Shown here: positions 34,820 to 41,857 of the stretch, one piece after another
Position numbering within the stretch: the stretch's first letter is position 1
Layout: each line of letters starts with the position of its first letter
From: Clostridia bacterium
Lineage (GTDB): Bacteria > Bacillota > Clostridia > Christensenellales > CAG-1252
DNA: 64,000 bases
NCBI GenBank assembly: GCA_017444385.1
Contig: JAFSWQ010000005.1
Location: 1-64,000 of the forward strand
Reading direction: 5' to 3'
Position numbers and translations under genes: made by a program
Notes under the pieces: model-generated
The model's input: only the letters and a program-made list of their open reading frames with translations
Databases searched by the model: none
What the model was told of the DNA's origin: nothing

Positions 34820-34938
34820 TCATAATTAGTTTTGAACTACGGATTTGATACTAACGCGAAGAAAACGTTTTGTAAGGCATTTTTAGCCGCGACTTATCGC
34901 GTGCCGAAGTATCCCGAGCAAAGTATTCTAAAATTCAT

Positions 34939-34964
34939 AAAAACGCCTCTTGCGAGGCGTTTTT
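34939..34964. terminator. Bidirectional terminator between convergent genes
   Basis: AAAAACGCCTC (34939-34949), a TTGC loop and GAGGCGTTTTT (34954-34964) form a perfect stem with A and T tails. It overlaps the last codon of the leftward rlmA gene. Confidence 0.82.
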
Positions 34965-35745
34965 ATTCTTCCTTTTTCATTACTCTTATCGAAAAAGCCA
35001 ATGTCGTGGGTATTTCTTTATCGAGTACGTTTTCTATCAGTTCTTTAGGGGTTTTATAAAAGTATGGAGTCATAGTTATTACGCTTTTTAACAACTCGCC
35101 CGAAAGAACAACGGTTGAAGTAACTATCTTGCTGTTTACAGCCTTGAAACGCGGTATTTCCTTGTCGGGCGGATTGTAGTAGGGCTCGGGATAGACCGCT
35201 TCTTTTAATTCGTATAGGTGTTCTTTCGCGGGAGTTACTTTTATGAGTAACCCTTCTTTTTTCAATACCCTTTCCGCGTCTTGATATAATGGCGCAAAAC
35301 AGTTTATAAGTACGTCCACGCTTTCGTCAGGTAGCGGAATGCTCGCCGCGCTTGCCACGGCGTAAACCCCTTTTTTACCGCTTGCCGCCGCTATCGCGTC
35401 TTTTGAAACGTCCAACCCTATCGTTGTTTCCGCAAAATCTGCCAAAACGTCGGTAAGGCTTCCTTCCCCACAACCGAGGTCGAGCAATGTCTTGGGGTAA
35501 AGAGGCTTGACGATCTCTTTCAAAGCGGCGTATAAAGAGGAATAATAACCGCTTTCGAGCGCGGTTTTTCTCGCGGCTATCATAACCTTATTATCACCGG
35601 GGCTTTTCGTTTTCTTTTGGTTGCTTGTCAAAAGATTTACGTATCCTTTTCTTGCGATATCGAATACGTGCTTTCCGCAGGTCAACGATCCGTTATCTTT
35701 GTTTAACGGTTTCTTACAAACAGGGCAAATAAAAACGGCGTTCAT
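34963..35745 (-). CDS. rlmA: 23S rRNA (guanine-N1)-methyltransferase RlmA family
   Basis: A 260-residue protein with the RlmA layout: an N-terminal zinc finger (Cys7, Cys10, Cys23, His26) followed by GYVNLL and then a SAM-binding Rossmann domain with LLDLGCGEGSLT near 91-102. The family methylates G745 or G748 of 23S rRNA. Both parts are intact and the length is normal. It follows the DUF4097-type lipoprotein gene by one base on the minus strand, so the two are cotranscribed. Which of the two guanines is modified cannot be told from sequence. Confidence 0.82.
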   Translation of the reverse strand: MNAVFICPVCKKPLNKDNGSLTCGKHVFDIARKGYVNLLTSNQKKTKSPGDNKVMIAARKTALESGYYSSLYAALKEIVKPLYPKTLLDLGCGEGSLTDVLADFAETTIGLDVSKDAIAAASGKKGVYAVASAASIPLPDESVDVLINCFAPLYQDAERVLKKEGLLIKVTPAKEHLYELKEAVYPEPYYNPPDKEIPRFKAVNSKIVTSTVVLSGELLKSVITMTPYFYKTPKELIENVLDKEIPTTLAFSIRVMKKEE

Positions 35746-35746
35746 T

Positions 35747-36607
35747 TTAGGGCGTCACTATGCCGACGTTTCCATCGACGAGATTAATTGTGATTTCAGA
35801 GGTTATTCCGTCACCCGAAAAATAGACGTATTTCCCGCTTTCGTCCTTTCGCGCCCCGTTAGCGTTTATTTCGCCGTCTATGACTTTCGCCGTAAGAGAG
35901 TAACCGCCTACCTTGTCGCTCAAACCTATCATAACGTTTCCCGACGCGCCGTTTATCGTAACCTCTTTTGCGGTGAGGTCGGCAAAGGTAACGTTTCCGT
36001 CCGCAAATTCGATTTTAGCGTTATCCGTTTTTAACGATAAAGCGGATAGACTGCCTTCCGCAGATTGGCTCTTGAATCGTAAGAAATTAGCGTCGGTTAT
36101 TCTTATATCGCCGCTCGCGTTTTTAATGAAAAGATCTTCGCCGCTTGCGTGTTTTAACGTTACGTTTCCGTCCGCAGTCAAGCATTCGAGTCTTTTAGCG
36201 CTGACGATATCGCAAGAAATATCGCCGTCCGTAACGCCTAACGTCAATTCGTCGAGGACGAGAGAGACGGGTAGAGTTAAAGTGAGATTTTTAGTAATTT
36301 TGCCTATTTTCGCATTCGATTTCGCATAATAAACGTTCAAAACCCCGTTTTCGAGTTTGTATTGCATTTTCTCGTTTGACGATTCTTCGTCTATCTTAAC
36401 TTCTTCGCCCTCCGTCAAAACTATCACGTCGCCTGATATCCAAACGACGTTTATTTTTTTAACGTCCGTAGCGTTAAAAGACGCGTTACCCTCTAAATAC
36501 CCCGTACCGTCGTACTCGGTCATTCGTGAGTTGTCCCCGCAAGCAAAAAGCAGTGTAGAACATATTAAAGCCAATATCAATAACAATAGCAAGCATAGTT
36601 TTTTCAT
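35747..36607 (-). CDS. DUF4097-type beta-helical lipoprotein
   Basis: A 286-residue protein. A signal peptide ends with lipobox LFAC (Cys23). The rest is a ladder of short beta strands with repeating 'DGDI', 'ADGNV', 'ASGDI' and 'ASGNV' turns, as in the DUF4097 putative adhesin fold. It would be displayed on the outer face of the membrane. Function is unknown; in other Gram-positives relatives sit with envelope-stress genes. It is the first gene of a two-gene leftward unit with rlmA, which has an unrelated job. Confidence 0.75.
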   Translation of the reverse strand: MKKLCLLLLLILALICSTLLFACGDNSRMTEYDGTGYLEGNASFNATDVKKINVVWISGDVIVLTEGEEVKIDEESSNEKMQYKLENGVLNVYYAKSNAKIGKITKNLTLTLPVSLVLDELTLGVTDGDISCDIVSAKRLECLTADGNVTLKHASGEDLFIKNASGDIRITDANFLRFKSQSAEGSLSALSLKTDNAKIEFADGNVTFADLTAKEVTINGASGNVMIGLSDKVGGYSLTAKVIDGEINANGARKDESGKYVYFSGDGITSEITINLVDGNVGIVTP

Positions 36608-36667
36608 CGTTTACCTCGTAATATCTATAAAAAATATATCACTTCGTGAAGGTTATGTCAAGGTCGC

Positions 36668-36696
36668 TTGTATTTTTTCGGCTTATATGATATTAT
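36668..36696 (+). promoter_or_regulatory. Promoter of the 260-residue membrane protein gene
   Basis: TTGTAT (36668-36673), a 17-bp spacer and TATTAT (36691-36696). An in-frame upstream start at 36668 coincides with the -35 element, which supports the later ATG at 36716. Confidence 0.55.
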
Positions 36697-36715
36697 AATA
36701 TTAAAGGAGCTTGTT

Positions 36716-37498
36716 ATGGAAAATCTATTGGCTATTAGCTCGAATTCTATTGTTCATCTCGTTTTGTTCGGTATCATCGTCGCCTTGCTCTTGGCGGTGA
36801 TTATCTCTTACGCGTTGTGGAAAAAAGGCAAACTGAACGCGAAAGGCAACTTCTTCTATAAACTTGACGGGGCGATTAGTCAGCTTGTACCGATGTGGAA
36901 AGCGAAGTTTATAACCAATTCAAACGCTAAAGAAAAAGTTCTCTTTTGGTTGGTAACGATATTCGGATTGATAGACGCCTCGCTTACGCTGGTTTCGTCG
37001 ATACTCGTTCACGAGTTCAGCATAAGTTTTATGTTTTCGTTATTATTCGTGCTTCTTATCGTTTTGCTTATAGTGACGGATTATAAATTGACGCCGAAAT
37101 ATCCTTACTATTACGACTACAATCCCTCGCTTTTGATGTACGCGGTAATAAGCCTCGTTTTCGGCTTCGTGAACTTCGTTCAAGCGGTATCCGTTTGGTA
37201 TTGGCTCTCGTTTTTGCTGGGTTTCCTCTCGTTTGCGGGCGTGATATTGTTGTATGGAATGATAGTTTTAAGACGGTTTTTCAAACGTGAATTCAAGCCC
37301 CTCGATCTTCTCGTTTATATAGGCGGCGCGGTGTTGTCGGCTCTCGAAGCGGTTTATTTCGCGTTATACGGCGTTCACGGTAGCATTTTCGGCATAATCG
37401 CTTCCGCGGTTTCCTTCGTATATGCCGTGCTGGTGATAGCGATCATACTATACGTTTACGATAAATATGAGTTCGCAAAGAAACTGTTTAAAAAATAA
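36716..37498 (+). CDS. Multi-spanning membrane protein of unknown function
   Basis: A 260-residue integral membrane protein with about seven or eight hydrophobic segments, short Lys-rich loops and a Lys-rich C-terminus. AAAGGAG precedes the ATG at 36716. It has no recognisable motif, conserved charged residue in a helix or partner gene. It is flanked by its own promoter and a terminator. It may be a small permease or a membrane-domain protein of a broad uncharacterised group. Confidence 0.7.
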   Translation: MENLLAISSNSIVHLVLFGIIVALLLAVIISYALWKKGKLNAKGNFFYKLDGAISQLVPMWKAKFITNSNAKEKVLFWLVTIFGLIDASLTLVSSILVHEFSISFMFSLLFVLLIVLLIVTDYKLTPKYPYYYDYNPSLLMYAVISLVFGFVNFVQAVSVWYWLSFLLGFLSFAGVILLYGMIVLRRFFKREFKPLDLLVYIGGAVLSALEAVYFALYGVHGSIFGIIASAVSFVYAVLVIAIILYVYDKYEFAKKLFKK

Positions 37499-37528
37499 TA
37501 ATAAACGTCGAAATAACGCTTGTTCCTA

Positions 37529-37557
37529 ACGCCTGTTTCCCGACGGGCGTTTTTTTT
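37529..37557 (+). terminator. Terminator after the membrane protein gene
   Basis: ACGCCTG (37529-37535) pairs with CGGGCGT (37544-37550, one G-T pair) around an 8-nt loop; a run of seven T follows. Confidence 0.75.
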
Positions 37558-37629
37558 GTTTCGTTCTTTAAAAGCGAGCCTCGTAAAAAATGGTTGTATT
37601 CTTAAAACGTTTGAATGACTCTAAAATCG

Positions 37630-38535
37630 TTAAAACACGAACCACTCGAATACGCTAATAACGTAACCCGTAATCAAACCTGTAGCGAAGAGGATCGCGG
37701 TAACAATAAGGTTGCGTTTTACGTCCTTGACGTTTTTGTACAATACGAAGAGTCCAAGTCCCGCGTTTACGCACAAACCGCCAACGCATGCGCCGAAAGG
37801 AATACCGCCCAATAGGTAGAGTTCGGAAATAATGACCGAAGACGCGCAGTTGGGGATAAAGCCGACGATTACGCTGAACAAAGGCGCTAAAAACTTGTTA
37901 TATTCCAAAAAAGCAATGACTTTATCTTCCCCGACGTAGTAGAGAAGTATTCCGAAAAGGAAGTTTATAACGAAAACGTAAGCGAATATCTTCAAGGAAT
38001 GAAGAAGGGGATGGATGAAGTTCTGCATAAACTTGCCGTGATCTTCTTCGCCCTCTATGTCGTGCCCGCAGCAACCTTTGTGATGAGTTTCTTCACAATG
38101 GCAGTCGTCTTCGTGGTCGTGTATCTCTTTTATCTTCTTATGATAGACGAAATCGACGAGATACGCAACCAAAAGTCCTACGCTAAACTTGATACCGAGC
38201 AATGGAAGCACCATTAGTATCTTCTTTGGATCTTCCACGTTTCCCAAGAAAATGGGCAAAGCTTCGTCGCTCGTAGCAATGAATACGCCGAGGAGCGTAC
38301 CTATTGTTATATGCTTTTTGTTGAAAAGGTCGGCGGCTACGACCGAAAAACCGCATTGAGGAATAAGCCCGAAGGTTACGCCTAAAACGGGCGACCACTT
38401 ATGGCTATGCTCGAACGCTCTCGCGAGCTTGGTTTCGAAAAAGGAAAAGATAACGTACAACACCAGTACGAAACCGAATATTATCGCGCTATCTTTTAAC
38501 GAATCCAAGAAAACTTCGAGCACTTGTTCGTCCAT
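37630..38535 (-). CDS. 10-TM metal exporter-like permease with His/Cys-rich loop
   Basis: A 301-residue membrane protein with two similar halves, each with a Pro-Xaa-Cys motif in a membrane segment (GLIPQCGFS near 56-64 and GFIPNCASS near 225-233). This is the pattern of the ArsP_2/'putative manganese transporter' group related to YcgR/DUF318 permeases. The central cytoplasmic loop (about 137-166) holds about eight His and five Cys, suited to metal binding. The start is set at 38535: an earlier in-frame ATG at 38577 lies inside the spacer of a consensus promoter, so it cannot be in the transcript. It is divergent from two CobW-type GTPase genes, which suggests metal export or metal-regulated transport. 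Confidence 0.78.
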   Translation of the reverse strand: MDEQVLEVFLDSLKDSAIIFGFVLVLYVIFSFFETKLARAFEHSHKWSPVLGVTFGLIPQCGFSVVAADLFNKKHITIGTLLGVFIATSDEALPIFLGNVEDPKKILMVLPLLGIKFSVGLLVAYLVDFVYHKKIKEIHDHEDDCHCEETHHKGCCGHDIEGEEDHGKFMQNFIHPLLHSLKIFAYVFVINFLFGILLYYVGEDKVIAFLEYNKFLAPLFSVIVGFIPNCASSVIISELYLLGGIPFGACVGGLCVNAGLGLFVLYKNVKDVKRNLIVTAILFATGLITGYVISVFEWFVF

Positions 38536-38556
38536 CCTTAGTTTTAGATTATAGAA

Positions 38557-38585
38557 AGTATATAAGAATATGCGCAAAATGTCAA
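38557..38585 (-). promoter_or_regulatory. Promoter of the metal permease gene
   Basis: On the minus strand consensus TTGACA (38585-38580), a 17-bp spacer and TATACT (38562-38557). It decides the start of the permease gene at 38535. Confidence 0.7.
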
Positions 38586-38599
38586 ACTAAATAATAAGA

Positions 38600-38614
38600 A
38601 AATAATAATTATCG
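38600..38614. promoter_or_regulatory. Fur/Zur-like 7-1-7 palindrome
   Basis: AAATAATAATTATCG matches the Fur-family pattern TGATAAT-N-ATTATCA at 11 of 14 positions. It lies between the divergent promoters of the permease and the CobW genes, about 15 bp upstream of the permease -35. Placement and neighbours suit a Zur- or Fur-type operator, but the area is AT-rich and a chance match is possible. Confidence 0.4.
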
Positions 38615-38646
38615 AAAATAGAAAGTGCTAACCCCCTCAAAACGAT

Positions 38647-38675
38647 TTTACAAAGCGTAAAAAAAGAGTTATAAT
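38647..38675 (+). promoter_or_regulatory. Promoter of the CobW GTPase pair
   Basis: TTTACA (38647-38652), a 17-bp spacer and consensus TATAAT (38670-38675). The ribosome binding site is AAAGGAGA. Confidence 0.6.
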
Positions 38676-38720
38676 AGCGTAGAAAATAAAGGGAACCAAT
38701 CGTTCCGAAAGGAGATATAA

Positions 38721-39977
38721 ATGGTTAAAGTAGACGTAATTTCCGGTTTTTTGGGAGCGGGTAAAACCACTTTGATCAAAAAATTATTCGAATCGCGTAT
38801 CGCGAAAGAGCAGACCGTCATTATAGAAAACGAATTTGGCAAGGTAGGTATCGACAGCAGTTTTCTTAAAGGATCCGGCGTGCAAATAAGAGAGATAAAC
38901 AGCGGTTGCATATGTTGTTCTCTCGTGGGTAACTTCGAGGACTCTATGAAAGAGGTCGTTGAAAAGTTCAATCCCGACAGAGTTATAATCGAGCCTTCGG
39001 GCGTAGGCAAATTGTCCGACGTGATAAGGGCGATTGAGAGAGTGGGCGAACCTTTGGAATTAAATATCGTTTGCACCGTAGTTGACGGGACGAGATGCCG
39101 TATGTACGTCAAGAATTACGGCGAATTCTATATCGACCAAATAAAAGAAGCCTTCACTGTTTTAGTCAGTAAGACCGACAAAATGACGCAAAGCAAGATA
39201 GACGAAGCGGTCGCGCAGATTAGGGCGTACAACGAAGATTGTACGATAATGACCACCCCCACGTCCGCGCTTACGGGCGACAAGGTGCTTGACGCGCTGG
39301 AAGAGGGCAAGGATGATTTAAAGGCGTTTATCGAGAAACTTCAAGCCGAACACGAAGAGGCTGCTCATCATCACCATCATCACGACGATGACGAAGACGA
39401 GGACGAGCACGATCACCACTGTTGTCACCATCATCACCATGATGACGACGATGACGACGAGGATCATGACCATTGCTGTCATCACCATCATGACGATGAA
39501 GAAGAAGACGAAGATCACGACCATCATTGCCACCATCACCATCACGACGAAGACGATGACGAACACGATCATTGCTGTCATCATCATGACGATGACGACG
39601 AAGATGAAGATCACGACCAACATTGTCACCATCACCATCACGACGAAGACGATGACGAACACGATCATTGTTGCCATCATCACCATCACGGTCACGATGC
39701 GGACGAAGTGTTCGAGAGTTGGGGCGCAAACACCAATTACGCTTACTCGGAAAGTGAACTCAAAGAGATACTCGAAAAACTTTCCACCGAAGAATTCGGC
39801 GTTATTTTACGCGCGAAAGGCGTTGTAAAAGCTTCCGATAAAGAAGAATGGTATCACTTCGACCTCGTTTACGGCGATTACGAGATAAGAACGGGCGAGG
39901 CTGACGTGGTAGGCAAGATATGCGTAATAGGTTCTAAGTTCGACAAAGACGCGATAATCGCGCTTTTTAATAAATAA
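38721..39977 (+). CDS. CobW/G3E-family metal-chaperone GTPase with giant His/Asp/Cys array
   Basis: A 418-residue protein. The G3E GTPase domain (1-210) has the P-loop GFLGAGKT (9-16), the metal-binding CxCC in SGCICCSL (61-68), EPSG and the guanine-specificity SKTD. A 110-residue array of His, Asp, Glu and Cys (216-325) is followed by a CobW C-terminal domain (about 335-418). The family loads zinc, nickel or cobalt into client proteins at the expense of GTP; zinc is most common. His-rich stretches are usual in the family, but usually of 10-30 residues. The gene is followed 3 bp later by a second CobW-like gene and is divergent from a metal permease. Confidence 0.88.
   Translation: MVKVDVISGFLGAGKTTLIKKLFESRIAKEQTVIIENEFGKVGIDSSFLKGSGVQIREINSGCICCSLVGNFEDSMKEVVEKFNPDRVIIEPSGVGKLSDVIRAIERVGEPLELNIVCTVVDGTRCRMYVKNYGEFYIDQIKEAFTVLVSKTDKMTQSKIDEAVAQIRAYNEDCTIMTTPTSALTGDKVLDALEEGKDDLKAFIEKLQAEHEEAAHHHHHHDDDEDEDEHDHHCCHHHHHDDDDDDEDHDHCCHHHHDDEEEDEDHDHHCHHHHHDEDDDEHDHCCHHHDDDDEDEDHDQHCHHHHHDEDDDEHDHCCHHHHHGHDADEVFESWGANTNYAYSESELKEILEKLSTEEFGVILRAKGVVKASDKEEWYHFDLVYGDYEIRTGEADVVGKICVIGSKFDKDAIIALFNK
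39366..39695 (+). repeat. His/Asp/Glu/Cys-coding repeat array inside the CobW gene
   Basis: Six to seven units of 15-18 residues follow the pattern H3-5, [DE]5-8, HDHCC or HDHHC. Two 44-bp segments (39531-39574 and 39627-39670) are identical with a 96-bp period (32 codons), and similarity extends upstream. The reading frame is kept, so the array expanded recently in steps of whole codons. Confidence 0.85.
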
Positions 39978-39980
39978 GCT

Positions 39981-40913
39981 ATGAATAGAGTAGTACCGGT
40001 AATAATTGTCAACGGCTTGCTCGAAGCGGGCAAAACGCACTTTTTGAACGAAGCGATAGATCAGGAGACTTTTATCGACGCTTCCGCAAAGGGCGTCATT
40101 CTTCAATGCGAAGAGGGGCTCGAAGAATACGACGAAAGCGTTTTGAAGAGAAATCATCTTACGGTGATTAGCTTCGATAATGAAAGCGATTTTACTGAAA
40201 GTAAGCTTAAAGAGATCGTAACGAAATACGATCCCGACGTGGTCTATATCGAACATAACGCTATGTGGACTAAGTTCGAGTTGCCCGATTGGATGGAAGT
40301 TAATCAAACGCTAACGGTGATAGACGCTTCTACTTTCAGAGTGTTTTTGAACAATATGCGCCAAAAGATCGTTGATATTCTTACCCCGTCCGAAGTTGTG
40401 ATAATGTATAATTGCGACGATCAAAAGGAAGTATCCGCGTTGAAACGCAATATAATGGTTATAAACCGCAACTTGAATTTCTTGTTGTTCGATTCGAACG
40501 GCAGGCCTGTATCTCTTGAAGACGATCTTCCTTATAAACTCTGCGACGAGATAACCTTGAAAGACGACGATTACGCGGTATTCTACTTCGAAATGAACGA
40601 GTATCCCGAGCGATATTTCAATAAATACGTCACGTTCTTAGCGAAGATCAACTTGGAAAAGAAACTTCCCAAGGGTTTCTTCTTAGCTTCGAGATTATGT
40701 ATGACTTGTTGCGTAAACGACATCCAACCCTTATTTACGATTTGCGACAATCGCTCTGCGAAAGTTGCGGTAAAGGATGACAGTTGGGGAATAATTCGCG
40801 GGCAAATCAAATACAATCAAGATCCCGAGGGTAGACCTATACCTTATCTTGAATTGGCTTCTGTCACACCCGCTTCCGCCCCAGAAAACGAAGTTCTCGG
40901 TCTGCAACAATAA
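39981..40913 (+). CDS. CobW-like P-loop protein fused to a YcgQ/TIGR03943-like Cys region
   Basis: A 310-residue protein. Residues 1-170 follow the CobW GTPase layout (P-loop GLLEAGKT, 12-19; YIEHNAMW in place of EPSG) but lack the CxCC. The C-terminal region (about 195-295) contains SRLCMTCCVNDIQPL (Cys240, Cys243, Cys244) and a 'DDSWGIIRGQI' strand, close to the 'TCCVADA' stretch of YcgQ/TIGR03943 proteins, partners of YcgR-type permeases. In Bacillus such genes and a CobW protein respond to zinc through Zur. It starts 3 bp after the first CobW gene and faces a permease across the intergenic region. The metal and the client are unknown. Confidence 0.7.
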   Translation: MNRVVPVIIVNGLLEAGKTHFLNEAIDQETFIDASAKGVILQCEEGLEEYDESVLKRNHLTVISFDNESDFTESKLKEIVTKYDPDVVYIEHNAMWTKFELPDWMEVNQTLTVIDASTFRVFLNNMRQKIVDILTPSEVVIMYNCDDQKEVSALKRNIMVINRNLNFLLFDSNGRPVSLEDDLPYKLCDEITLKDDDYAVFYFEMNEYPERYFNKYVTFLAKINLEKKLPKGFFLASRLCMTCCVNDIQPLFTICDNRSAKVAVKDDSWGIIRGQIKYNQDPEGRPIPYLELASVTPASAPENEVLGLQQ

Positions 40914-40946
40914 ACCTTAAACATTCTATATTATATCGTTAAACGC

Positions 40947-41023
40947 GCGCCATTAGCCCAGTTGGATAGAGTGACAGACTCCGACTCTGTAGGTCAACAG
41001 TTCGAATCTGTTATGGCGCACCA
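40947..41023 (+). tRNA. tRNA-Arg (anticodon CCG)
   Basis: The acceptor arms GCGCCAT (40947-40953) and ATGGCGC (41013-41019) pair fully. The anticodon stem ACAGA/TCTGT encloses the loop CTCCGAC with anticodon CCG at 40981-40983, reading CGG. The T stem AACAG/CTGTT with loop TTCGAAT is intact, and CCA is encoded at 41021-41023. The D stem is weak: GCCC faces GAGT, giving a G-T pair at 10-25 and a C-A mismatch at 12-23. A terminator follows. Confidence 0.93.
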
Positions 41024-41030
41024 GAAAAGA

Positions 41031-41067
41031 AACCTCTTTTCTCTACCACGACAAAAGGGGTTTTTTT
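41031..41067 (+). terminator. Terminator after tRNA-Arg
   Basis: AACCTCTTTT (41031-41040) pairs with AAAAGGGGTT (41053-41062, one T-G pair) around a 12-nt loop; T at 41061-41067. Confidence 0.75.
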
Positions 41068-41116
41068 CTTTTTACAACTTACAACGTTGGCAAACGAAAT
41101 GGTTTTGTTAAAATAA

Positions 41117-41145
41117 TTGTATTTAGGCTGTCGATTTGATATAAT
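41117..41145 (+). promoter_or_regulatory. Promoter of the second NUDIX gene
   Basis: TTGTAT (41117-41122), a 17-bp spacer and TATAAT (41140-41145). The reading frame is open back through the -35, so codons before about 41152 cannot be translated from this promoter. Confidence 0.55.
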
Positions 41146-41173
41146 GAAAGGAAGACAAGGAAACAGATTGATT

Positions 41174-41665
41174 ATGGAATACGATTGCGGGTTTACAACG
41201 GATAATAAATGGTTTAGATTTAGGGCGGCGGCAATCATCGTTGAGGATGGATACGTTTTATTCGCGGGGAATGAAACCGCGGATTATTACTATTCGATAG
41301 GCGGCGCCGTTCATATGGGTGAGAGCGCGGAAGAAGCCGTAAAAAGGGAGGCTTTCGAGGAAACGGGGGTACGGTATGAAGTCGACAAATTAGCAGTTAT
41401 TCACGAGAATTTCTTTTACGAAAAAATCAAGGGAATGCCAGAAGTACACGATTGCCACGAAATAGCCTTTTACTTTCTCATGAAACCGAGAGGTACGAGA
41501 GAATTGAAAAGCAATAGTTATACTTTAGGCGTTAAAGAGAATATGTATTGGCTACCCGTCGCGGAATTAGATAAGTATAGAGCTTATCCCTCGTTTATGA
41601 AAGAGTATCTTGAAACCTCGCATAACGGTATTGAACATATTATAACCGACGAAAGAGATAAATAG
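41174..41665 (+). CDS. NUDIX hydrolase
   Basis: A 163-residue protein with an intact NUDIX box (GAVHMGESAEEAVKREAFEE, then TG) inside a normal NUDIX fold. The substrate group is not clear; the C-terminal part with WLPVAELDKYRAYPSF is common in MutT-like hydrolases of unknown role. The frame extends upstream to 41117, but the promoter there rules this out. ATG 41174 is chosen; a TTG at 41168 is better spaced from AAGGA (41157-41161) and is a real alternative. Single gene. Confidence 0.75.
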   Translation: MEYDCGFTTDNKWFRFRAAAIIVEDGYVLFAGNETADYYYSIGGAVHMGESAEEAVKREAFEETGVRYEVDKLAVIHENFFYEKIKGMPEVHDCHEIAFYFLMKPRGTRELKSNSYTLGVKENMYWLPVAELDKYRAYPSFMKEYLETSHNGIEHIITDERDK

Positions 41666-41713
41666 ATTATGCCTCTCTCAATTAGAGCAATTGATACTAC
41701 CTCTTTTTTAGGG

Positions 41714-41773
41714 GATTCCTCGACGTTCTTAGAAATAACGTACTACTCTCGTCACGTTGAGCGAAGTCGAATC
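41714..41773. repeat. REP-like palindromic repeat remnant
   Basis: The stretch contains TTGAGCGAAGTCGAATC (41757-41773) and, in inverted orientation, GATTCCTCGAC (41714-41724). Sequences with the core GAGCGAAGTCGAA recur between genes in many bacterial genomes as short interspersed palindromes. It fills much of the 192-bp gap between the NUDIX and flavodoxin genes. Only one copy is seen in this window. Confidence 0.35.
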
Positions 41774-41812
41774 ATCTTTACCGCTCTATATCCTTAAACG
41801 AATTTGAAGCGT

Positions 41813-41842
41813 TTTACTGTTTGAATTGTAAAAAATTATAAT
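41813..41842 (+). promoter_or_regulatory. Candidate promoter of the flavodoxin-like gene
   Basis: TTTACT (41813-41818), an 18-bp spacer and TATAAT (41837-41842). An AAAAAGGA ribosome binding site follows. Confidence 0.5.
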
Positions 41843-41857
41843 AAAAAAGGAAAATAT

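Noticed and set aside
38536-38577. 14-residue N-terminal extension of the metal permease
   Set aside because: Its ATG lies in the spacer of a TTGACA-17-TATACT promoter, so it would not be transcribed.
39318-39695. Minus-strand frame rich in Met and Val opposite the His array
   Set aside because: It is the antisense of CAC/CAT/GAC/GAT repeats and gives low-complexity sequence. The plus frame has full CobW motifs on both sides.
39366-39695. Possible CRISPR or VNTR-type array
   Set aside because: The repeats are in phase with the reading frame, have no unique spacers, and encode a His/Asp array.
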